A DNA stretch of 64,000 bases, taken from assembly GCF_000306765.2 (NCBI RefSeq), contig NC_017941.2, forward strand, positions 744,001 to 808,000, read 5' to 3'. The notes below the pieces were generated by a model. That model saw only the letters and a list, made by a program, of their open reading frames with translations, was not told the origin of the DNA and searched no databases. Position 1 is the stretch's first letter. Each line of letters begins with the position of its first letter. Positions 8,698-16,967 of the stretch are shown here, in pieces. The DNA comes from Haloferax mediterranei ATCC 33500 (lineage in GTDB: Archaea > Halobacteriota > Halobacteria > Halobacteriales > Haloferacaceae). The translations under genes were made by a program, and so were the position numbers.

Positions 8698-9315
8698 TTA
8701 GTCCTGAATGTCGTAGTCGCCGCCGTACTTCATGAAGAAGTACGCGAGACCGAGCGTTGCGACCATCGCAAAGCTCGTTGCCACGCCGAGCGCCTTCGCG
8801 CTGCCGGGGACTCGCGGGAGATTTGCGCCACCGCCCCCACCGACTTCGACGGTTGCAACGTCGCCACCGACGGCGACTGCGCCGAGCATGCCGAGCGTCT
8901 GGTGCGGGGAACAGTAGTACTTCGAGATGCCGGCGTCACCCTCTTCGAAGGTGTACTCGTAGGTGGTGCCAGCCTCCTTCACGGGCGCACCAGAGTCGAG
9001 GCTCGCGGGGCCTTCTTCCATCTTGATGTTGTGGGCACCGCCCTCACCGGTCCACTCCCACGTCACGGTCGTCCCGGGGTCGATCCAGACGCCCGCCGGT
9101 GAGAACGAAAGACCGTCTCCCGCGCCGACCTTGATGGTCACCTCACTCTGTCCGCGGAGGTCCTCGTAACCTCCATTGACTCCGTCGAGGTAGCCGCCGA
9201 AGTCAGGTTCTTCTGTTTGCGCCGCGGCCGTGCCAGAAGTGGCGGCAACCGCCGCGCCGCCAGCGGCCGCCCCGAGGAACGCCCGCCGAGACATATCCAC
9301 GTTGCCGTCGGTCAT
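8698..9315 (-). CDS. Halocyanin-domain blue copper protein, Tat-exported, membrane-anchored
   Basis: The 205-residue protein starts with a twin-arginine signal (MSRRAFLGAAAGG, about residues 8-32). A plastocyanin-like domain follows. Copper ligands are visible as His in GGAHNIKM and as Cys, His and Met in YYCSPHQTLGML. A Gly-rich linker leads to one C-terminal transmembrane helix (about 176-196) that would anchor it outside the membrane. It should carry electrons at about the level of the cytochrome bc/oxidase chain. It is a paralogue of the halocyanin at 24232-24879, and part of the copper domain is nearly identical at DNA level, while the C-termini differ completely. Confidence 0.9.
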   Translation of the reverse strand: MTDGNVDMSRRAFLGAAAGGAAVAATSGTAAAQTEEPDFGGYLDGVNGGYEDLRGQSEVTIKVGAGDGLSFSPAGVWIDPGTTVTWEWTGEGGAHNIKMEEGPASLDSGAPVKEAGTTYEYTFEEGDAGISKYYCSPHQTLGMLGAVAVGGDVATVEVGGGGGANLPRVPGSAKALGVATSFAMVATLGLAYFFMKYGGDYDIQD

Positions 9316-9438
9316 GTCCGCCGCTTGGTGTGGGCCTGTAGTGAATACTTTGGTTCGCGTCCGTCGTCCGAGGGAACCCGCGCCTCAATTTGACGGGTCC
9401 CCACCGTCGTTTGATGGGGCGCTCTTGTGACGACCGAG

Positions 9439-10485
9439 TTAGAGCGTGTAGTCGAACTCGCCCGTCTCGCTCTCCAAGAACGCCGTCAGGAGGTCGATGT
9501 AGGCGACCACGTCGTCCTCGTGGACGCTCTCCGTGACGGTGTGGAGGTAGCGCGTCGGCATCGAGATGGCACCGACCGGCTTTGCGCCGTAGGTGTTCTG
9601 GAAGCCACCGGTGTCCGTGCCGCCAGCGGGGAGCAGCTCCATCTGGTAGTCGATTTCGTTCGTTTCGGCCACGTCGCGCAGGCGACGGTGGATTTTGGGA
9701 TTGGCGATGGCGCTGGAGTCTTTCAGTTTGATACCGGCACCTTCGCCGAGCTCGGTGACGAAGTCTGCCGGGTCGAAGCCGGGCACGTCGTTTGCGACGG
9801 TCGTGTCGAGACCGAGTGCGAGGTCGGGGTTGAGGTCGACGCCGAGTGCTTGTGCGCCGCGGAGGCCGACTTCTTCCTGCACCGTTGCTGCGAAGTGGAT
9901 GGTTACGTCAGGGTCCTCGATGCGCCGGGCGGCTTCGAGCATAGCGAACAAGCAGACGCGGTCGTCGATGGCCTTGCCCGTGATGTGGTCGCCCATGCGG
10001 ACGGTCGTCTGTTCCATCGTCACGAGGTCGCCGACGGAGACGGTCTCTTTGACCGTCTCGGCGGGCAGACCGACGTCGACGTACGCGTCTTTGACCTTCG
10101 GGTCCTTCTTCTTCTGCTCCTCGGTGAGCGTGTGCGGCGGGACGGAGCCGATAACGCCCGTAAGGTCCTCGTCTTCAGTGTGGACAGTGACGCGCTGGGC
10201 CTTCAGGACGCGGGGGTCCCAGCCGCCGAGCGCGTCGAGTTGGATGAAGCCGTCGTCGTTGATGTGGCGGACCATGAAGCCGATTTCGTCCATGTGGGCG
10301 GCGACGGCGACCTCGTAGTCACTTTTGCCCTCGATGGTGCCGACGACGTTGCCCATCGGGTCGACACGAACGCGGTCCGTCGTTTCTTCGAGGTCCTCGC
10401 GGACGAGCGCGCGGATACGGTCCTCGTAGCCCGGGACGCCACTGGTCTCGGTGAGTTGCTTCAGTCGGTCGAAATCAAAGTCCAT
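9439..10485 (-). CDS. M42-family metalloaminopeptidase (TET-like)
   Basis: The 348-residue product matches M42 glutamyl/leucyl aminopeptidases. The dinuclear metal ligands are seen in VAAHMDEIGFMV (His and the following Asp), in GKAIDDRV (bridging Asp), in ATVQEEVGLRGA (catalytic and ligand Glu), in ALGLDTTVA (Asp) and in PTRYLHTVTE (His). The insertion GFIQLDALGGWDPRVLK matches the PDZ-like domain of TET peptidases. Such enzymes form dodecameric cytosolic particles that trim peptides released by the proteasome. The gene is monocistronic. Confidence 0.92.
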   Translation of the reverse strand: MDFDFDRLKQLTETSGVPGYEDRIRALVREDLEETTDRVRVDPMGNVVGTIEGKSDYEVAVAAHMDEIGFMVRHINDDGFIQLDALGGWDPRVLKAQRVTVHTEDEDLTGVIGSVPPHTLTEEQKKKDPKVKDAYVDVGLPAETVKETVSVGDLVTMEQTTVRMGDHITGKAIDDRVCLFAMLEAARRIEDPDVTIHFAATVQEEVGLRGAQALGVDLNPDLALGLDTTVANDVPGFDPADFVTELGEGAGIKLKDSSAIANPKIHRRLRDVAETNEIDYQMELLPAGGTDTGGFQNTYGAKPVGAISMPTRYLHTVTESVHEDDVVAYIDLLTAFLESETGEFDYTL

Positions 10486-10641
10486 GAATTTGCATGAATT
10501 GCCGTTGTAGATAAGTCCATCAGTCCCGGGCGACCGTGCCGCCTCTCACAGACTGGGGGTGGGCACGCTTGTGACGGAAGGGTGGCATGGTGGACTCTCC
10601 GGCGAACTCTATCTGAAAGCCCATCGTCGTGTGTCTACAGG

Positions 10642-11082
10642 TCACTCTCCGGTGACGGCGGGGCCGCGACGGGACGTTTTGGTAGCGACCCAGCTACCGA
10701 CAAACGCTCCGAGCATCCCGAACGCCCCAGCGAAAACGACGATGACGACCGTGACGAACAGTATCAGCATCGCTTGCACGACGCCGAACCACGCTGGCTG
10801 GTCTAACCCGGCGATGTACGGGAACACTCGGTGTGAATGCCAGACGAGTGGAAGCGCCCCGACAATTCCGGTTCGGAACCCGACGCCCGAGGCGTCTCCC
10901 GACCCATGTTCGAACAGGAATCCACCGACGAAACTGGCGAGGAGCACGGGACCGAGTGGGAGACTCCCCGGAGACGACTGCCAGGACGTGACGAACACGT
11001 ACCACGCACAGACGCCGCCGACGGGGAGCGCATACGCCCACGGATGGTCTGTGAGCGTGCTGTGGAGGGACTGGAGGGACAT
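10642..11082 (-). CDS. Small membrane protein, possibly DUF5518-like
   Basis: This protein has about 146 residues when started at the ATG 11082 (MSLQSLHSTL). A longer frame from 11142 would add 20 Cys-rich residues that do not look haloarchaeal. It has four hydrophobic segments: ALPVGGVCAWYVF, LPLGPVLLASFVGGFLF, FRTGIVGALPLVW, and a long one ending in FGMLGAFVGSWVA. The Gly-rich helix pairs resemble DUF5518-type haloarchaeal proteins, but the assignment is weak. A 13-bp palindrome lies 7 bp upstream of the start. Its function is unknown. Confidence 0.65.
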   Translation of the reverse strand: MSLQSLHSTLTDHPWAYALPVGGVCAWYVFVTSWQSSPGSLPLGPVLLASFVGGFLFEHGSGDASGVGFRTGIVGALPLVWHSHRVFPYIAGLDQPAWFGVVQAMLILFVTVVIVVFAGAFGMLGAFVGSWVATKTSRRGPAVTGE

Positions 11083-11088
11083 GAGTAA

Positions 11089-11101
11089 AGAATGACATTC
11101 T
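11089..11101. promoter_or_regulatory. 13-bp palindrome upstream of the small membrane protein gene
   Basis: AGAATGACATTCT has perfect 6-bp arms around one base. It lies 7-19 bp before the start codon at 11082 of the leftward gene, with TATC/GATA-type AT-rich sequence just beyond. The position suits an operator over the transcription start. Confidence 0.35.
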
Positions 11102-11271
11102 ATCGTGATAACTGTGTAGCAAGTACACGACCGAGACCCCATTGCCCGTCTCCGGGGACCCTTTTCACATCCCCACGCTATTCGAAGTCAACCCGTGCTG
11201 TCGTGGGAAACTACCAATCTGTTTTTGGTTGTTCCGGAATATTTTTCCACATCAATGCGTAGATAGATAGT

Positions 11272-11529
11272 ATGTCAGACGCTGAATCTCAACTCCGCGA
11301 ACAGTTCATGGATGCGTTCTCGAATGCAAGCTTCCCCGTGGACAACCAGATGTCGCTCGTCCCCGCTCTCCCGAACGGTCCGGGCACGAAGTTCGAAGCC
11401 GGCGACACGACCATCACGGCGATGGAACTCGCCGCAAAGCTCGGCAAGCATCAGGAATTCCCCTACGAAGACGCCGAGAGTCTCGTCGATGACGTCATCG
11501 ACGGACTCAAGGCTGAAGACATGATTTAA
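11272..11529 (+). CDS. MTH865-family small protein
   Basis: The 85-residue acidic protein begins MSDAESQLREQFMDAF and contains PVDNQMSLVPALPNGPGTKF, followed by a helical part (ITAMELAAKLGKHQEFPY and the terminal VDDVIDGLKAEDMI). This matches the MTH865 family, named after a Methanothermobacter protein of known structure but unknown function that resembles an EF-hand-like helical fold. The gene has its own AT-rich promoter (around 11235-11270) and ends 15 bp before the next gene, so the two may be cotranscribed. Confidence 0.8.
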   Translation: MSDAESQLREQFMDAFSNASFPVDNQMSLVPALPNGPGTKFEAGDTTITAMELAAKLGKHQEFPYEDAESLVDDVIDGLKAEDMI

Positions 11530-11544
11530 TCACGGCACCACGCC

Positions 11545-12267
11545 GTGACGGATACGAAACGCGTACTCTGGGAACGCTGGGTCGACCGCTTCGTCGACGC
11601 TGCAGACCCGACACAACTTTTCGCGACTAACAGTGACGGAACCGTCGAGACTATCGAGTACGGTCGCGACGACCGTCTCATTCTCCGTCGTAGCGAGCGC
11701 ATGGAGCGCATGCTTCGTGAAGCCGGCGGCCGCGTCGTCGCTGACCACGAGCGACGGAACGGTCGCTACGAGGGTCTCGTCTACATGATGTACACCCTCG
11801 ACGGCGACGAGGTCGTCCCGCGATACCTCGGTAAGTGCGGGAAATTCGGTGCCTCGGGGACCGACCTCAACAGTAACCTGCGAAGTATCGAGACTAACGA
11901 CGGGAAACTCGCGCGATGGGGGTACGCCAACGATTACCACTTAGGCGACCTCTCAGCGGTCATCTTCCGCGAGGGTTCGTCACAAAAATACAACCACTGG
12001 GTTGCGGAGTTGTTCGACACCACCGACCCACCAACCCTCCGCGAGCCGGTTTACTTCTGGGTCGAACCGTGGGAAGTCGGCACTGAAGGCCCATACCCCG
12101 ATACTCGACCGTATCTCGAAGAACTGGAGTACCAACTCATCGGCATCGCTTTCGAACTGTTTCCCGAACGGCTCCTGAACACCGAGGGCGTTCCCACGAA
12201 TCCCGAAGCGTACGCGAAGATGCGCGGGTGGACCGACCGAGAAGAGACACGGCTTTCGGACTTCTGA
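11545..12267 (+). CDS. Hypothetical protein with possible GIY-YIG nuclease-like domain
   Basis: This 240-residue protein is not securely assigned. The centre reads GLVYMMYTLDG then PRYLGKCGKFG, which resembles the two strands of GIY-YIG nucleases (VYxI..., YVGKT). An Arg follows in LNSNLRSIET. Near the C-terminus a helix with Glu (LEELEYQLIGIAFELFPE) leads to LLNTEG, like the catalytic Glu and the P-x-L-N segment of that family. If correct, it would be a free-standing nuclease in the cytosol. The start is GTG at 11545, 15 bp after the MTH865 gene. A structural prediction would decide. Confidence 0.6.
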   Translation: MTDTKRVLWERWVDRFVDAADPTQLFATNSDGTVETIEYGRDDRLILRRSERMERMLREAGGRVVADHERRNGRYEGLVYMMYTLDGDEVVPRYLGKCGKFGASGTDLNSNLRSIETNDGKLARWGYANDYHLGDLSAVIFREGSSQKYNHWVAELFDTTDPPTLREPVYFWVEPWEVGTEGPYPDTRPYLEELEYQLIGIAFELFPERLLNTEGVPTNPEAYAKMRGWTDREETRLSDF

Positions 12268-12308
12268 CACCCAAACCGATTTCTCGTCACCGCGTCAACC
12301 CTTGTGGT

Positions 12309-14129
12309 ATGCGAACGTACGATATCGAGCGCTACCTGAACATCAGGAGCGCCTACGGAGCCTCCTTCGCACCCGACGGCGACCGCCTCTCGTTTCTCAT
12401 GGACACGACGGGCGTCCCGCAGGTATGGACAGTCAACGGACCGGGCGTCTGGCCCGAACAGCGGACCTTCTACGAGGAACGCGTCACCTTCGGGTCGTGG
12501 TCTCCCGAGCGACCCGAGTTGATTTTCGGCATGGACAAAGGCGGCAACGAGCGCGAACAGTTGTTCCGTCTCGAACCCGACAGTGGTGTTATCGAAAACC
12601 TGACCGAACATCCGGATGCCAAACACCGATGGGGTGGTTGGAGCCACGACGGCACCCGATTCGCGTTCACCTCGAACCGCCGCGACAACGCCGTCTTCGA
12701 CGTGTACGTGCAGGCCCGCGACGGAACGGGAATGGACGCCGAACTCGTCCACGAGGGCGACGGCTGGCTCACTCTCGGCGGCTGGTCACCCGACGACTCG
12801 AAGCTCATCGTCCAAGAGGCGTACTCGAACTTCGACCAGGACGTGTCCGTCCTCGACCTCACGACCGGCGAACTAACCCATATCACGCCGCATCAGGGCA
12901 CAGTTCGGTTCCAGAGTCCCGAGTGGGGTCCGGACGGGGAGAACATCTACATGGTGACAGACCGCGGGAGCGACACGCTCGAACTCGTCCGATACAACCT
13001 CGAAGACGGCGGGTTCACTGTCGTCGAATCCGGCGGCGACTACGAACTGGAGGGCGTCAGCATCGACCACGAGTCGCGCCGACTCGTCTACACGCGAAAC
13101 GTAGAAGGCTACACCGAACTCACGTTCGGCGAACTCATCGCCCCGGACGAAATCGATGCGTTCCCCGAACCCGACCTACCGGGTGGTGTCGCAGGCGGCG
13201 TCTCCTTCTCGCCGGACGGCCATCGCGCCGCGGTTACAGTCACCGCCAGCGCCGACACCGCCAACGTCTACGTGGTCGAGTTACAGACCGGCGAAGCCGA
13301 GCGATGGACGCGTGCAGCAACCGCGGGCATCCCACGGGATACGTTCGTCCCGCCCGAACTCGTCCACTATCCGACGTTCGACGGCCGCGACATCCCCGCG
13401 TTCTTCACGCTCCCGGAGGAGTCTCCCGAGGGCGAGACGCCCGTCATCGTCGATATCCACGGCGGCCCCGAATCCCAGCGTCGCCCGTCGTTTTCGGCGG
13501 TCAAGCAGTACTTCCTCTCGCGCGGCTACGCCTACTTCGAGCCGAACGTCCGCGGCTCTGCGGGCTACGGGAAGGCCTACGGCCACCTCGACGACGTGGA
13601 AAACCGGATGGACTCGGTCGCCGACATCGAAGCGGGCGTCGAGTGGCTCCACGACCACCCGGCTGTCAACCCGGACAAAGTCGTGGCGATGGGCGGCTCT
13701 TATGGCGGGTTCATGGTGCTCGCGTCGATGACCGAGTATCCCGACCTGTGGGCCGCCGGTATCGACATCGTCGGCATCGCCAATTTCGTCACGTTCCTCG
13801 AAAACACCGGCGACTGGCGGCGTGAACTCCGCGAGGCCGAATACGGCTCGCTCGAAGACGACCGCGAATTCCTCGAATCTATCTCACCGCTCAACAACAT
13901 CGAGAAGATTCGCGCGCCGTTGTTCGTCCTCCACGGCGAAAACGACCCACGGGTTCCCGTCAGCGAGGCACACCAACTCGTGGAGAACGCCCGTGAGCAC
14001 GCGCACGTCCGAGAACTCATCTTCGACGACGAGGGACACGGTTTTTCTAAATTAGAGAACCGAATCGAGGCGTACTCGCAGATTGCTGACTTCCTCGAAG
14101 AATACGTCGGTAGCGCGGCCTCGAACTGA
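12309..14129 (+). CDS. S9-family serine peptidase (acylaminoacyl-peptidase/prolyl oligopeptidase type)
   Basis: The 606-residue protein has an N-terminal beta-propeller of repeated WSPD/WSHDG blades (about 1-360) and a C-terminal alpha/beta hydrolase domain. The catalytic triad is visible: Ser in MGGSYGGFMV (about residue 464), Asp in HGENDPRVPVSE and His in DEGHGFSKLE. The oxyanion segment is DIHGGPESQ. No signal peptide is present, so it is cytosolic and probably degrades short peptides. Start 12309 (MRTYDIERYLNI) is chosen because the longer frame from 12228 overlaps the preceding gene and is not conserved-looking. Confidence 0.92.
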   Translation: MRTYDIERYLNIRSAYGASFAPDGDRLSFLMDTTGVPQVWTVNGPGVWPEQRTFYEERVTFGSWSPERPELIFGMDKGGNEREQLFRLEPDSGVIENLTEHPDAKHRWGGWSHDGTRFAFTSNRRDNAVFDVYVQARDGTGMDAELVHEGDGWLTLGGWSPDDSKLIVQEAYSNFDQDVSVLDLTTGELTHITPHQGTVRFQSPEWGPDGENIYMVTDRGSDTLELVRYNLEDGGFTVVESGGDYELEGVSIDHESRRLVYTRNVEGYTELTFGELIAPDEIDAFPEPDLPGGVAGGVSFSPDGHRAAVTVTASADTANVYVVELQTGEAERWTRAATAGIPRDTFVPPELVHYPTFDGRDIPAFFTLPEESPEGETPVIVDIHGGPESQRRPSFSAVKQYFLSRGYAYFEPNVRGSAGYGKAYGHLDDVENRMDSVADIEAGVEWLHDHPAVNPDKVVAMGGSYGGFMVLASMTEYPDLWAAGIDIVGIANFVTFLENTGDWRRELREAEYGSLEDDREFLESISPLNNIEKIRAPLFVLHGENDPRVPVSEAHQLVENAREHAHVRELIFDDEGHGFSKLENRIEAYSQIADFLEEYVGSAASN

Positions 14130-14190
14130 CTCCACAACCTACCTGATTTTCCGTTAGAGTCAAAACGCGGGCCATCGAAGCTCTGTCTAT

Positions 14191-14610
14191 ATGAGCGCGG
14201 ACTCCGAACAGCGAACCATCCGGTGTCTCATCGCCAAGGTGGGACTCGACGGCCACGACCGTGGAGCACACGTAATCTCTCGCGCCTTCCGCGATGCGGG
14301 ATTCGAGGTCATCTACTCGGGTCTCCACCGTGCCCCAGACGAAATCATTCAGGCGACGGTCCAGGAGGACGTTGACGTGCTCGGGATTTCCATCCTCTCG
14401 GGCGCGCACAACACCCTCGTCCCGAAGGTGATGGACGGACTCGAAGAGTACGGCGCACTCGACGACACGCTGGTCATCGTCGGCGGTATCATCCCTGAAG
14501 AGGACCGCCCCGGTCTCCTGGAAGAAGGCGTCGACGCCATCTTCGGTCCCGGAACGCCGATGCAGGAGACCATCGACTTCGTGAAGGAAAACGCGCCCGA
14601 ACGAGCGTGA
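14191..14610 (+). CDS. mcmA2: Methylmalonyl-CoA mutase, cobalamin-binding subunit
   Basis: The 139-residue protein is a stand-alone B12-binding Rossmann domain. The D-x-H-x-x-G motif that supplies the lower-axial histidine is DGHDRG, with His22. SILSGAHNTLVPKVM and IIPEEDRPGLLEEGV complete the fold, and the end FGPGTPMQETIDFV fits the mutase C-terminus. It would pair with a catalytic subunit, not in this window, to convert methylmalonyl-CoA and succinyl-CoA. It overlaps the MeaB gene by 4 bp (GTGA), which strongly supports a functional pair. Confidence 0.93.
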   Translation: MSADSEQRTIRCLIAKVGLDGHDRGAHVISRAFRDAGFEVIYSGLHRAPDEIIQATVQEDVDVLGISILSGAHNTLVPKVMDGLEEYGALDDTLVIVGGIIPEEDRPGLLEEGVDAIFGPGTPMQETIDFVKENAPERA

Positions 14611-15764
14611 CGATGAATCGGGCGGTCGAATCCGACCTCGTCGAGCGACTCCTCGCCGGCGAGCATCGCGCGCTTGCACGCGTCATCACGAAAATCGAGT
14701 CACAGACATCCGGCTACCGAGACCTCGTCTCGGAAATCCACGCGCACACGGGCCAGGCCTCGGTCGTCGGCATCACGGGGAGCCCCGGTGCGGGGAAGTC
14801 CACGCTCGTGGACAAACTCGCCAAATACTACCGCGACCAGGGCGAGACCGTCGGCGTCATCGCAGTCGACCCGTCCTCGCCGTACACCGGCGGGGCGGTC
14901 CTCGGCGACCGTATTCGTATGGCCTCGAACGTCGGCGACATGGACGTGTTCTTCCGGTCGATGAGCGCTCGCGGGCAACTCGGCGGCCTCTCGACTGCGA
15001 CCGCAGACGCCGTGAAGGCGCTCGACGCCTTCGGGAAAGACCGTATCATCATCGAAACCGTCGGCGCGGGCCAAAACGAAGTGGACGTGGTGAAGACCGC
15101 AGACACGGTCGTCGTCCTCGTCCAACCCGGCAGCGGCGACGACGTGCAGATGCTCAAGGCTGGTATCCTCGAAATTGGCGACGTGTTCGTCGTCAACAAA
15201 GCCGATATGGAGGGTGCCTCGCGCACCGTCGCCGAATTAGAGGAGATGATTCACCTCCGTGACGACCCGCGAGCGAATCTCGACACGGGTCACCACGGTG
15301 CTGGCGCGTTCGGCGACTCGGGTGGTCACGGACACGGTGGGGACCACGGCCACGGCGACAATGCCCATGGCCACAACGATACCAACGGCCACGACACCGC
15401 TGGCCACGACGGCGACGAGGATGCGGCAGCGGAGGTCGCACGCCCCGTGTGGACTCCGAAGGTCATCAAGACAATTGCCACGACCGGCGAGGGAATCGAC
15501 ACGCTCGTCGAGACGCTCGATGACCACTACGACTACCTCTCGGAGTCGGGCGAGTTGACCGAAAAAGCGCGTCAACGCGCAAGCGAGGAGATTCGGCAAC
15601 TGCTCCGAAGCGACGTGAACAGGCTTCTCGAAGCGGAAATCGAACGTCGGGGCGGTATCGACGACTTCGCCGACGCCGTCGTCGACAAGGAAACTGACCC
15701 CTACGAAGTCGCCGAGGACGTGCTCGAACCAATTCGGGAGTGTCTCGAAGACCGAGACGACTGA
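14607..15764 (+). CDS. meaB: MeaB/ArgK-type G3E GTPase, mutase chaperone, with His-rich insertion
   Basis: This protein loads and protects adenosylcobalamin on methylmalonyl-CoA mutase. It has a Walker A motif GSPGAGKST, the PSSPYTGGAVLGDRIRM segment, ETVGAGQNEVDV and the G4 motif NKAD, all diagnostic for MeaB. After the helix AELEEMIHL there is an insertion at about residues 226-272 rich in His, Gly and Asp (ten His within about 40 residues, for example GHGHGGDHGHGD). The typical family core resumes at WTPKVIKTIA. The start is GTG 14607, overlapping mcmA2, or ATG 14613. The insertion looks like a metal-binding store of the HypB/UreG kind. Confidence 0.93.
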   Translation: MTMNRAVESDLVERLLAGEHRALARVITKIESQTSGYRDLVSEIHAHTGQASVVGITGSPGAGKSTLVDKLAKYYRDQGETVGVIAVDPSSPYTGGAVLGDRIRMASNVGDMDVFFRSMSARGQLGGLSTATADAVKALDAFGKDRIIIETVGAGQNEVDVVKTADTVVVLVQPGSGDDVQMLKAGILEIGDVFVVNKADMEGASRTVAELEEMIHLRDDPRANLDTGHHGAGAFGDSGGHGHGGDHGHGDNAHGHNDTNGHDTAGHDGDEDAAAEVARPVWTPKVIKTIATTGEGIDTLVETLDDHYDYLSESGELTEKARQRASEEIRQLLRSDVNRLLEAEIERRGGIDDFADAVVDKETDPYEVAEDVLEPIRECLEDRDD

Positions 15765-15842
15765 CGGGTTGCGTCTCGACTTCTTTTCCACCACCCCGAC
15801 ACGGGCGGGCGAATTAAGGTCTCCGCGCGCCATCTACATGAC

Positions 15843-16769
15843 ATGAAGTTCCGACGAGCCATCGGTCTGGCCGCGGCTGGCGTCGGCCTTGCCGCCGCCA
15901 CCAACGCCGCTCTCTCGAAACGTGTGGGTCCCCTCGAACCGCCGCTTTCCGGGGACCACCAAACGTACCGCTGGCGCGGAATGGACGTCTCATACGTCGA
16001 GGCCGGCGACGAAGACGCGCCGACGCTCGTTTTCCTCCACGGTATCAACGCGGCGGGGTCGTCGGGTGAGTTCCGCAAGGTCTTCGGCGAACTCGCCGAG
16101 GACTACCACGTCGTCGCGCCGGACCTCCCCGGCTTCGGTCTCTCGGACCGCCCGGCGTTGTACTACTCGCCAGCACTCTACGAGGATTTCGTCGGTGACT
16201 TCCTCGCAGAGTACGACGACCCCGCCGTTATCGCCTCGTCTCTCACCGCCGCCTACACTGTTGCCGCTGCGTCCCGTGACGACGTGTCTGTGTCTCGGTT
16301 CGTCCTCATCTGCCCCACTGAGCGCGGCGGTCCCGACCGGAAAGAGTGGCTCCGCGAACTCATCCGCGCACCCGTCGTCGGCAAGACGTTATTCAACCTC
16401 ATCTCTTCTCGACCGTCGATTCGCTACTTCAACGCAGACCACGGTTACTACGACCCGTCGAAGGCGGGCGACGACTGGCAAGAATACGAGTGGCAGACGT
16501 CCCACCAGGGGGGTGCACGCTTCGCCCCGGCGTCGTTCATCTCCGGCTATCTCAATACGGACGTGGACCTCGGCGAGGCGCTTTCGAACCTCGACGTACC
16601 GACGACGCTCGTGTGGGGTCGTGAGAGCGACGTGACGCCGCTGAAGCGTGGCCGTGAACTCGCCGACGAAGCCGACTGCACGCTCGTCGTCTTCGACGAG
16701 ACGATGCTCCTCCCGCACGTCGAGTTCCCGAGCGCCTTCGTCGACACTGTCAGAGACGCGCTCGCGTAA
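15843..16769 (+). CDS. Alpha/beta hydrolase with a degenerate nucleophile elbow
   Basis: The 308-residue protein has an N-terminal hydrophobic segment (IGLAAAGVGLAAATNAAL) that may be a membrane anchor. The hydrolase fold shows the oxyanion FLHGINAAG, VVAPDLPGFGLSDRP, an elbow reading IASSLTAAYT instead of GxSxG, the acid segment VWGRESDVTPL and a late LLPHVEFP histidine. A Ser, Asp and His are therefore still possible, but both glycines of the elbow are lost. Catalytic power is uncertain. The substrate is unknown. It ends just before a 44-residue membrane protein gene. Confidence 0.82.
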   Translation: MKFRRAIGLAAAGVGLAAATNAALSKRVGPLEPPLSGDHQTYRWRGMDVSYVEAGDEDAPTLVFLHGINAAGSSGEFRKVFGELAEDYHVVAPDLPGFGLSDRPALYYSPALYEDFVGDFLAEYDDPAVIASSLTAAYTVAAASRDDVSVSRFVLICPTERGGPDRKEWLRELIRAPVVGKTLFNLISSRPSIRYFNADHGYYDPSKAGDDWQEYEWQTSHQGGARFAPASFISGYLNTDVDLGEALSNLDVPTTLVWGRESDVTPLKRGRELADEADCTLVVFDETMLLPHVEFPSAFVDTVRDALA

Positions 16770-16794
16770 CGACTACTCGGTAGACACTCAACCC

Positions 16795-16929
16795 GTGCCA
16801 GTACCATTTCTCGACTCGGTCTCGATTCTTCTCTACGCTGCCATCGCGCTCCTCTCGTTCGGGTTTTGGGTGTGGATGGCCGGTGTGTACGCGCTCGGAT
16901 GGCCGAGGCCGGGCGAGTTTATGGATTGA
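16795..16929 (+). CDS. Small single-helix membrane protein (44 aa)
   Basis: From GTG 16795, 26 bp after the hydrolase gene, a 44-residue frame encodes a short N-terminus (PVPFLDSVS), one long hydrophobic helix (ILLYAAIALLSFGFWVWMAG) and an end GWPRPGEFMD. The protein-like composition, the proximity and the clean stop support a real small gene. Its function is unknown. It could be a subunit of a larger membrane complex. Confidence 0.55.
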   Translation: MPVPFLDSVSILLYAAIALLSFGFWVWMAGVYALGWPRPGEFMD

Positions 16930-16967
16930 AGAAAGGAGTTTTTCGGTTGGAACGCGGCGCAGGTGGC

